Shown here: piece by piece, positions 1 to 10,600 of the stretch
Layout: the number at the start of each line of letters is the position of its first letter
How positions within the stretch are numbered: the first letter of the stretch is position 1
Source of the DNA: Platynereis dumerilii
Lineage: Eukaryota > Annelida > Polychaeta > Phyllodocida > Nereididae
Direction of reading: 5' to 3'
NCBI GenBank assembly: GCA_026936325.1
Contig: JAPTHN010000007.1
Span: forward strand, 23,089,974-23,153,973
Length of the DNA stretch: 64,000 nucleotides
Made by a program: the position numbers and the translations under genes
The notes under the pieces: model-generated
The model's database searches: none
Told to the model about the DNA's origin: nothing
Seen by the model: only the letters and a program-made list of their open reading frames with translations

Positions 1-436
1 ATGTTCTTATTTTTCATACTGGTACATTTGTAAAAGATAATGAATTAATTCCTTCAAAAATTGTTTACGCTGATGTCAGATAATTATAAAAAGACGCCTC
101 CCGCAGTTTTACTTAATAAAAACATATTATCTTGTTTTATTAACTCAGCGGTAATCATATGCACCTGTATTTGCAGGCAAACTTCCAGTGTACTTACGAT
201 ATTTGCATTATACAGTCTAGTCAACTCAGAAAAAAATATCTATCCATGCATTTTGATGGCTCACACTAAGATGGGAGTATCATCCCCAGAATGATGAAGT
301 CCATTATCTAGTTCAGACTAGGAGGATAAATCTGGAATCAGCCCAATATTGTGTCAATGTCAACATAATTTAGCATTTTCTTTTTAAAAATGTTCTTTTA
401 ATTAGTTGTGGTATCCCTGCAGGATGCTGGAGTCAG
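1..436. other. Intergenic AT-rich sequence, nothing recognised
   Basis: No gene, repeat or signal was recognised here; the short reading frame at 61-294 has no coding features. Confidence 0.6.
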
Positions 437-891
437 TAGTGATGCACGGATAGTGAAAATAGCCGGATACCGGATAATCCGGCAACACCGACTGCCGGAT
501 ACCGGATAGCAACCGGATAGTTGGAACCGGATAGTAAACATGCGAAAAAGGAAATTTTTCTGCATTCATGGATGATTATGAATATTTTTTTATGAGAGCT
601 GAGGGATATCATCTGACAGGTGGACAGTTCCTCTGATGGAATGTTTTTCGTTTTGTTCTGTAACTGAATTCTAATTTTGAAGATGGTGAAATAATGTTGT
701 TGACTCTGTTCTGGTAACGGTCCTTTGCTTATTAAATCAAAATTTTAGCCTTTCATTAAGTTTTGACCATGCCAGATATCCGGTTCTGATATCCGGTTCT
801 CATACCCTCACTTTGCCGGATACCGGATATCCTGCAAATTCCAATATCCGGCCGGATACCGGATACCGTGCCGGATATCCGTGCATCCCTA
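437..891. mobile_element. hAT-like miniature DNA transposon with CCGGATA arrays
   Basis: The ends are TAGTGATGCACGGATA and its near-perfect inverse (TAGGGATGCACGGATA), flanked by an exact 8-bp duplication GGAGTCAG (429-436 and 892-899). The 455-bp element has no coding capacity. Dense CCGGATA/TATCCGG repeats lie inside both ends, typical of transposase-binding subterminal repeats. The 8-bp duplication and the GATGCACxGATA end are those of hAT elements. Confidence 0.88.
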
Positions 892-1180
892 GGAGTCAGT
901 ATTTGAACTTGTAAATTATTTATAACCGTATAACATAAATGAATAGTATAACATTGCAGGATGTCACACTAATTTGTAATCATCAGAGTTGTTTGATGCA
1001 ATTCTATATTCTAGTTACTCGTTGGCATGTTAGAAAGTCTAAAGTGGTGGGCCAATTTGTCAGTCACTTAGCCAGCCACTGACAGCCAATTATAGTTAGA
1101 TTTTATGGTATGAGGCTGAGGACTGTTAAATAGTTACCTAGTCTAGCTCAGTGTTGTTAGTCAGCTATAGCAGTTAATTT

Positions 1181-1460
1181 TCAGGTAGTCAGTCAGTGTG
1201 TCAGTCAACTGGTAATCTCCAGTCAGTCACTGAGTTAGTCATTTAGTTTCTTAGGTTGAAGTAGTCAGTCACTGCATGAAAGTCAGTCCTTTGATATATC
1301 AGCTGTGCAAACTGTTAAATATTCAGCCTGATAGCCAGACAGTCTGTCAATCAGTCAGCAAGTCAGTCAGTCACTCAGCCAGTGTGTCAGTCACTCAGCC
1401 GGTGTGTCAGTCAGTGTGTCAAGTTAGTGTGTCAAGTCAGTGTGTCAGCTATCATGTCAG
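1181..1460. repeat. Degenerate GTCAGTCA simple repeat
   Basis: Runs of CAGTCAGT and GTGTGTCAGTCA with scattered variants extend more weakly back to about 1050. The open frames over it (from 1276 and 1382) only reflect the repeat. Confidence 0.8.
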
Positions 1461-1700
1461 CTGTGAGACTGTTAATGGGCCGGTTGGTCATTCGACTAGC
1501 TCTTCTGTCTACCAAGTCAACTGGCTGGCATCAGGTAGCTGGCGGTCAGTCGGCTAGTTGCTTGGCCTTATACTGTCAGTCAGAAAGCAGAATCACTCAT
1601 TAGTCAATTAGTTGCATTGTCTGCTGGGTGGGTTAAATACACTTCATTCAATGAAGAGTCAATGGTATATTGTTCCCCTCAGTAAATTTTAGCCTGCTTC

Positions 1701-1910
1701 TTAGGCCAGACACAATTGATCTTTAGCTTTTCGGATCTTCTCGAGGCACTTTTTCTTGTGTCGGTCGGTAGGACAAAAAAATAAAAGCTGTGAAATCTCA
1801 ATTTTTTGTAATCTCAATTTAATAAAATTGTAAGTAACCTCAATTTTTTCTGTAGCCATAAAATCTGTTGGGCGATCCAAATAGCTATAAATTAAATATG
1901 TCTTGGCCAA
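1701..1910. mobile_element. AGGCCA-ended foldback miniature element, copy 1
   Basis: Starts TTAGGCCAGACACAATTGAT and ends in a diverged inverse (TATGTCTTGGCCAA). The inside shares CTTCTCGGATC/TGTCGGTCGG with the copies at 17753 and 18756. It is 210 bp and non-coding. Superfamily is unclear, perhaps TA-targeting. Confidence 0.65.
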
Positions 1911-2699
1911 CTAGTTAGTCACTCAGTCATGTATTGAATAGTCTTTTATTCTGCCTATTCACTGGTTTGTTACTTTGTCAGCCTGTTTGAACTTTGATAG
2001 GTTAAGGTGTGAAATGAGACGGAGATTGTGTTATCTATGAGAAGGGCACAGAAACCTTAGTCTGTCATTCGCTGATAATTGACGTGATAACAATTGATAA
2101 ACACTGGCCTACATTCGAATGCAGTGGAGAAGATAATTTCTATTTATATAGTTCCATTGTTAACTGGCCAATTCTGAAGTATAAGTCCAGGGGGCCTCAG
2201 GGGGGTCTATTATCAGAAATTTTATGATGCTATAAACATTTTAATTAATGAAATCTGAAGCAATAAGCCTACTGACCAGCTACATATAACTGCTGCACGA
2301 GGAATGACTGTTTAAAAATACTAACTGAAAATATCAGATATTTTATTTTTAAGCAGGGGAGGCTTGATTTAAAATTTCATGTAAGTTTAGCAAGCACTAA
2401 CAAAGTATAAATGATAAACTTGTATCTCTAGAAATAAATCCAAATTTTGTGAAAAGAAAAAGTGTGATTTTGTAAAGCTTAACCAGTCCACCAGCTTGAA
2501 ATCTGATATGTAATTTTTGCATTAAATTGATATGACATTAAAAAGTAAAACAAAAACACTTAACACTTCCTGGACTTGAGGCACACAAGTTGTTGTGAAG
2601 GGAGGGTCTATTTTTAGCATATAATGGTACAATTTGTGGCATCATTGCACACTATTTGTGTAGTGCGACCCCAGTGTTCTTGTGAAGGTTGATTTTTGT
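1911..2699. other. Intergenic sequence, nothing recognised
   Basis: AT-rich sequence upstream of the inferred AMPK beta first exon; no repeat or gene was seen. Confidence 0.5.
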
Positions 2700-3138
2700 T
2701 GGGCTCCCCCCCTCCTTTTCCTATTGGCCAATTCTATACACATGCTGCTACATTGAATGAACAGCCAACAACATTGTGTGACATTGCTTATTGAACTCAC
2801 AGCAGTGGTCAGTGGAGTGTGTTGAGGAGTGCAGACCTAGGAGTGCAGACCTCATTAGCTGGGACTTTACTGTCACTTTCCGGCTTGTTTGCATGTTATG
2901 CAGACAGACAGGCATGCCAGGTCACAGATAGACTAGAGATAGACAAGAGACACACAAAGACCACTCAACTGCTCTCAACTTCTCTCAACTCTCATTGGAT
3001 ATTTGCTAAGAGATTTTATCATTGTATCTCTGCACTCTGACACTCTGACACAGTAGAGTTCACTCTGTAAGATCATGCTCGGCTATCAAGCCTCCAGCGG
3101 ACAGATTATTCAATTTATTCTTCACTTCTGTGGCTGCA
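2700..3138 (+). promoter_or_regulatory. Probable promoter and 5' UTR of the AMPK beta gene
   Basis: This stretch directly precedes the inferred first coding exon. It has a CCAAT-type ATTGGCCA at about 2724 and no clear TATA box. A CA/GT-rich leader follows, with ACTCTCAAC-like short repeats at 2965-2995. A reading frame from about 2819 is open here but resembles nothing I know and stops before the start codon. The transcription start cannot be placed by eye. Confidence 0.3.
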
Positions 3139-3228
3139 ATGTTTAAAAATGTCAAGGAGAGGATCAGGAGACTGTCCAAGTCTTCCAAGGAGGATACTAA
3201 ACCAGAGAATGAGGAGGATGATACGAAG
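3139..3228 (+). CDS. PRKAB: AMPK beta exon 1 (inferred N-terminus)
   Basis: Thirty codons from ATG (context TGCAATG) to a strong donor AAG|GTACGT. The peptide starts [19 protein letters not shown]: a basic amphipathic start, then an acidic Ser/Lys/Glu stretch. It ends in phase 0, which matches the phase-0 start of exon 2. There is no homology to vertebrate N-termini, which are poorly conserved. It could instead be the first exon of another transcript, and a distal MGN-type first exon outside the window cannot be excluded. There is no other gene on this strand before exon 2. Confidence 0.55.
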
Positions 3229-4564
3229 GTACGTATCGCGTATCGATAGCTTCAGATTGTATCATTGACATACCAAAGTAACTTACAGACTGCAATCCTA
3301 AGTTAAAACTTAAAAGGACATTTAGAAATCAATAGCTCTAGCCTGCAGTACACTCTTGACCTATTTCATGTGACCGAATTTATTTCATGAAAATTGTTCA
3401 TACACACTGCTCTGCAGGATAAATATTACGTATGAAATATTATAGCTATATGTGCATTTATATAGGCTTTTTTAGGCTTCCTATTTTGACTCCACACAAT
3501 TGTGTTTATCCACATCATACTGTGGGCATATCATATGCATATATATAGATCTACAAAAAATATATAAAATAATCAAATCAAATAGCTATACATGTACATA
3601 TGTATAAATTTACATTATCAGCATAATAGCTTGATTTTTCCTCGTGATACCATTTATTGGCCTACTTTATGATGTATAAAGTTTCAAGAGCATATTTTAA
3701 TAAGCGTCATATTTAGGGATTTCAAAATACGTGTATGCGCATAGAATAAAGTAATGCTTTAATTATTGCGTAGAATGTGTCTACATTACTGTATTGTTGA
3801 TGTACTTCTATTTGTATAATGTTGTACCTTTTGATAGACTTTAATAGCCTAGTATCTCTTTTATTTGAATTTTGTATGAAACTAATATGATTGCGCAGGA
3901 ATACAATTGAAGGCCGCTTATCATTGTGTACATTTTCTTTTGTTATGAGATTTAGATTGTTTTATTAAGTAATTCTCTCAATTCTAAGGTACATATTGAA
4001 TTTCATTGAAATAAACAAGGAAATGGATATACACATGATACATGTATGCTGTTCTTAGACACAGCATAGGTACCACACATAAATTGTTTCTTATTCTAAA
4101 ATTTAATTTTCTGGCTTGCTCTCCTGATTTATCTGTTGTTCCTATTATACTATTTTTGCTCTGATTGAATTGAATAATTGCTTGGTTTGCTCCGCTGCTC
4201 ATTCAGTTCACCTGTTGCAAAGACATTTTCAAGGAGTGGACCGGTTTTTAAAAAGTCTCTTTTTGCCCCAAGCCAGTTTTAATATTTTTTCTTGTTTACT
4301 TTTATGTATTTTCTTGTTGATTTATTATTGTCTCACAGCTATACATGCATACATGCATTCTGTAAGGTGCACTGTGCATCAAGCTAGTTATATTGCAATT
4401 AGACATTTTTATGCCAATAATACTGTGGCCCTTTTTTCAAATTTCTTTGTATTGTAAGTTGTAAATTTTTAGGTGCATTTTGATACAATTTAATTCATAT
4501 ATATAGAAGAAGATACACAGACAGATAGATAGATAGATAGACAGATAGATAAATAGATAGAAAA

Positions 4565-4640
<76 letters not shown>

Positions 4641-7600
4641 GCAGGGCCGTAGCCTGCGCTGAATCCTAGGGGGGGCAGTGACTGGTCCGGAGGCATGCGA
4701 ACCGCGGAAAACCGCGGACAATTTGAGATTTTTGTATGTCAAAAAAAAATTCTGTCAAATTCTAGGGGGGGCAGCTGCCCCCCCCCTAGCCCAATGCAGG
4801 CTACGGCCCTGGATAGGTAGGTAGATAGATAGATAGATAGATTGATAGATAGATAGATAGATAGATAGATAGAAAGGAAGGTTTATAGGTATTCATTATT
4901 TACTAGGCCTGTATCTATATTAGAATGGTGAACAATGAACCTGGAATGCTGAAATTATGGAAAACGGCAACCACCTGGTAGCTATCCCAGAATCCTTAGA
5001 ATCACACATTAATATAAAGATAAGTAGTATAACCAGTTCAAGCCACCATTTAAAACCATGCACTATGATCCTTGAAAGGTCTCATTAGAAGTTTGATTCA
5101 AGCAGAAACCTTGGTTTCTGATTCAAGGTTGAACTTAGCACAAATATGCTGTCATCATCTCCTGGCATCTATGGGTATATTGTGAACTCACATCTCAACA
5201 TGAAATTGATTTCTTTTGTTAGTTTAGAAAACAGATGTTAGCATTCACCTATCACTTGTCCTCCTCATGTCAAGGCCTTTTTGGGCATGCTGGAATTGAT
5301 TTTTTTTTCGTGAAAATTTAATAGAAGAAAATTTGCCTCTTGAATTAAAAAGAAATCACAATTTTGGCATTTTTCAATGATTGTTGTTCGATTTTTTGGA
5401 GTTTAGAGTTCCAAGTCTTCTTGAGCCTTGAATTTTTTTTTTGGGAAATGATATAAATTATCTGAATTATAGATTAAGCATAAAAATAAAATAAATAGTT
5501 CTAGAATGACTCAAAAATGGTGTAATATTTAAAAAAATGTTTTTTAAAAATGAAAATTGGATGATTTTGGCCTATGTTTTACTTTTGAATTTCCATTTCA
5601 TTATATACCCTGTATACTGAGATGTTTAATTTAAATAAACCAAATAAGGTTTAGTTCCATTGTTATTGATTGTCTGATTTGGCACAGATTTCCATCCACT
5701 TATGAACTACTTGTCTTAGTGAATGTGTGATAAGCCTTGAAAGATAATATTTAGCATTTTTAGCAGCCTCTCTCCAGCACAAATGATCTTACTATTGTGA
5801 AGCAAAATGTGTGCAGCCCCTGAGGGGGGTACTCAAAATTTTTTCTGATACGTATGCTAGGCTGGAAGTTCGTAGACCAGACCCGGTGCTAGGCGGTCGG
5901 TCGTCGCGAAAATAGCCCGACTCTAGGATTTTTTTTGTCGCTGCAATGTTATTTGCCTGTTTTTCCCAGGTATTAACCCGTAATTTCAACAAAAATTAAC
6001 ATCGCGATTCGATAAAAGTTCCTATTTAAATTTAGGGGCCAACTCTAGGATTTATGTCAGATTTTTAGGCCCAACTCTAGGAATTTTTCAGTTGAAAAAG
6101 GGGGCCTTCTGAGCCGAGCATAGGTGTACACTTGAACATAGTGAGTACCCCCCCCAGGGTGCAGCCTCAACCAGTTTGTTGTCCAAGTATCTATCATGTC
6201 TCTATCTATCTATCTGTGACCTAAAAGCCTATAGGAGAAGCAATCTTTTTGGGGTGGATGGTCCATCATTGGGTCAAATGGGCTTTCTGCCCGAACTTTT
6301 AGCCTGGCTCACCAGGCTAATTCAGGAGTAATGGTCTGAAAATATTGTCTGTCAACTCTACTGTTCAATAACTACAGGTTCAATATATCTGTTTTTGTGT
6401 TTTATTGGTTTGTTAGGGTAGCTAGATGTATGGAAAGTAGTTTTTTTTTTAATTAAAAAAAAAAAAAATTTCCAAAAATTTTTTTTTCCAAGATTTGAAA
6501 AAAAAATTTCAACTTTTTTCAATTACACTAATTTTTTTTTTTTAAAGGGGAAATCGGGCAACTTCTGTTTTTCAAAATTTAAAAATTTTTTGCTCCAAGA
6601 TTTAAATTTTTTTTTCCTAAATTAAAAAAAAAAGAAAAAAATTGTTTTCCTAGATTTAAAAAAAACCTATTTTTTTGTTCCAAATTTTTTTCAATTTCGC
6701 CAATAATTGGGCGACTTCTAGATTTAAAAAAATCGTACACCTTCTTTTCGTGGTTATTATCTGGACGCCTCTGGCGTGCAGATACTGTCTCACAACGGCC
6801 TACTTCCTTGTGTTTTTCAGTTTCCTGTTGGCTGAACATAAGACATAGTGATGTACACAGTAAACCCATCAAACTTACTTTATGTTGCACACACGTGATC
6901 CAAGTGACTCAGACTGATATAGCAAACAGATAGTGGATAGATCTACAGATATCACCCGGTGAATTGGTCCTTAACACCGAGAATAGCTGGAAATCTGTGT
7001 TGCAATCATGGAAAATTGACTGGATTCTAAATAGGACAATGTACTAGAATTATAACTGATATACTGTCCCTATGGCACACCAGGGAGGGGGGACCAGTCT
7101 ACCAGAATCTGATATGCTTCAGCGCACACCCGTCTTCAACACGCGGTAGCCACCTAGCATGCAAAATACGCACTAATGCTATTGGTTGAGAGAGCTATAT
7201 AGATTTGCCGGTGTTCAACAACTAGATCATTAGATTGAAACTGGCATGCATAAACAATTTAAAAGGGGGTTAAAGAGCCCTAAAGCTATTGACCAACTTG
7301 TGACCGACTTATGCTCAGACAGGATGAACTGTTTTACAACCATGGCCTCATTCACACCTCCTTCTGACCTAAAGAATGGCTTTTTGAGGAAGCATACTAC
7401 ACTGGTCCATTTGTTAGACTAGCAGGGCTAGTCTTTAGGGATACTAGGTGTCGTCCAGTTCCGAGTCTACCATCTCCATGGCAACCACAGTAGTAGTACT
7501 GTCTATTTACACAAGGTAGCTACACTTTCTTCTTCTTCTTATTGGGAGTTCTCTCCTGTGTTTTGGAGCTCCCCTATTGATAGTTATGATATGGTCAATG

Positions 7601-10600
7601 ATGTCAATCAATGTTAGTCAGCGATGTCAGCCGGGATATCAACCAGTGATATCAACCAGTGATGTCAGCCACTGATGTCAGACGGTGATGTCAGCCACTG
7701 ATGTCAGCCGGTGATGTCAACAAGTGATGTCAGCCACTGATGTCAGCCGCTGATGTCAGCCGGTGATGTCAGCCACTGATGTCAGCCACTGATGTCAGCC
7801 ACTGATGTCAGCCACTGATGTCAGCCACTGATGTCAGCCATTGCTGTCAGCCACTGATGTCAGCCACTGATGTCAGCCCCTGATGTCAGCCACTGATGTC
7901 AGCCGGTGATGTCAGCCACAGATGTCAACCGGTGATGGCAGCCACTGATGTCAGCCACTGATGTCAACCAGTGATGTCAGCCGCTGATGTCAACCAGTGA
8001 TGTCAGCCGCTGATGTCAGCCACTGATGTCAGCTGGTGATGTCAGTTGGTGATGTCAGCCGGTGATGTCAGCCAGTGATGTCAGCCAGTGATGTCAGCCA
8101 GTGATGTCAGCCACTGATGTCAGCTGGTGATGACAGCCGGTGAAGTCAGCCGGTGGTCAGCCATTGATGTCAGCCACTGATGTCAGCCACTGATGTCAGC
8201 CCCTGATGTCAGCCACTGATGTCAGCCGGTGATGTCAGCCACAGATGTCAACCGGTGATGGCAGCCACTGATGTCAGCCACTGATGTCAACCAGTGATGT
8301 CAGCCGCTGATGTCAACCAGTGATGTCAGCCGCTGATGTCAGCCACTGATGTCAGCTGGTGATGTCAGTTGGTGATGTCAGCCGGTGATGTCAGCCAGTG
8401 ATGTCAGCCAGTGATGTCAGCCAGTGATGTCAGCCACTGATGTCAGCTGGTGATGTCAGCCGGTGAAGTCAGCCGGTGGTCAGCCATTGATGTCAGCCAC
8501 TGATGTCAGCTGGTGATGTCAGCTGGTGATGTCAGCCACTGATGTCAGCCACTGATGGTAGCCACTGATGTCAGCCACTGATGTCAGCCAGTGATGTCAG
8601 CCACTGATGTCAGTCGGTGATGTCAGCCACCGATGTCAGCAAGTGATGTCAGCCACTGATGTCAGCCGGTGATGTCAGCCACTGATGTCAGCCGGTGATG
8701 TAAGCCGTTTATGTCAGTCACTGATGTCAGCCGGTGGTCAGCCACTGATGTCAGCCGGTGATGTCAGCCACTGATGTCAGCCGGTGATGTCAGCCGGTGA
8801 TGTCAGCCGGTGATGTCAGCCGGTGGTCAGCCATTGATGTCAGCCACTGATGTCAGCTGGTGATGTCAGCTGGTGATGTCAGCCACTGATGTCAGCCACT
8901 GATGTCAGCCGGTGGTCAGCCACTGATGTCAGCCGGTGATGTCAGCCGGTGATGTCAGCCGGTGATGTCAGCCAGTGATGTCAGCCGGTGGTCAGCCATA
9001 GATGTCAGCCACTGACGTCAGCTGGTGATGTCAGCCGGTGATGTGAGCCAGTGATGTCAGCCACTGATGTCAGCCACTGATGTCAGCCACTGATGTCAGC
9101 CACTGATATTGTCTGTCAACTCTACTGTTCAATAACTACAGGTTCAATATATCTGTTTTTGTGTTTTATTGGTTTGTTAGGGTAGCTAGATGTATGGAAA
9201 GTAGTTTTTTTTTTAATTAAAAAAAAAAAAAATTTCCAAAAATTTTTTTTTCCAAGATTTGAAAAAAAAATTTCAACTTTTTTCAATTACACTAATTTTT
9301 TTTTTTTAAAGAGGAAATCGGGCAACTTCTGTTTTTCAAAATTTAAAAATTTTTTGCTCCAAGATTTAAATTTTTTTTTCCTAAATTAAAAAAAAAAGAA
9401 AAAAATTGTTTTCCTAGATTTAAAAAAAACCTATATTTTTGTTGCAAATTTTTTTCAATTTCGCCAATAATTGGGCGACTTCTAGATTTAAAAAAATCGT
9501 ACACCTTCTTTTCGTGGTTATTATCTGGACGCCTCTGGCGTGCAGATACTGTCTCACAACGGCCTACTTCCTTGTGTTTTTCAGTTTCCTGTTGGCTGAA
9601 CATAAGACATAGTGATGTACACAGTAAACCCATCAAACTTACTTTATGTTGCACACACGTGATCCAAGTGACTCAGACTGATATAGCAAACTGATAGTGG
9701 ATAGATCTACAGATATCACCCGGTGAATTGGTCCTTAACACCGAGAATAGCTGGAAATCTGTGTTGCAATCATGGAAAATTGACTGGATTCTAAATAGGA
9801 CAATGTACTAGAATTATAACTGATATACTGTCCCTATGGCACACCAGGGAGGGGGGACCAGTCTACCAGAATCTGATATGCTTCAGCGCACACCCGTCTT
9901 CAACACGCGGTAGCCACCTAGCATGCAAAATACGCACTAATGCTATTGGTTAAGAGAGCTATATAGATTTGCCGGTGTTCAACAACTAGATCATTAGATT
10001 GAAACTGGCATGCATAAACAATTTAAAAGGGGGTTAAAGAGCCCTAAAGCTATTGACCAACTTGTGACCGACTTATGCTCAGACAGGATGAACTGTTTTA
10101 CAACCATGGCCTCATTCACACCTCCTTCTGACCTAAAGAATGGCTTTTTGAGGAAGCATACTACACTGGTCCATTTGTTAGACTAGCAGGGCTAGTCTTT
10201 AGGGATACTAGGTGTCGTCCAGTTCCGAGTCTACCATCTCCATGGCAACCACAGTAGTAGTACTGTCTATTTACACAAGGTAGCTACACTTTCTTCTTCT
10301 TCTTATTGGGAGTTCTCTCCTGTGTTTTGGAGCTCCCCTATTGATAGTTATGATATGGTCAATGATGTCAATCAATGTTAGTCAGCGATGTCAGCCGGGA
10401 TATCAACCAGTGATATCAACCAGTGATGTCAGCCACTGATGTCAGACGGTGATGTCAGCCACTGATGTCAGCCGGTGATGTCAACAAGTGATGTCAGCCA
10501 CTGATGTCAGCCGCTGATGTCAGCCGGTGATGTCAGCCACTGATGTCAGCCACTGATGTCAGCCACTGATGTCAGCCACTGATGTCAGCCACTGATGTCA

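Noticed and set aside
4437-4742. - strand frames rich in ISLYLSIY that look like membrane segments
   Set aside because: Translation of the GATA microsatellite.
6579-9654. Two near-identical 103-codon - strand frames (6579-6890, 9343-9654)
   Set aside because: They are copies within the tandem duplication, half made of A/T runs (FFFNLGK), with no family resemblance.
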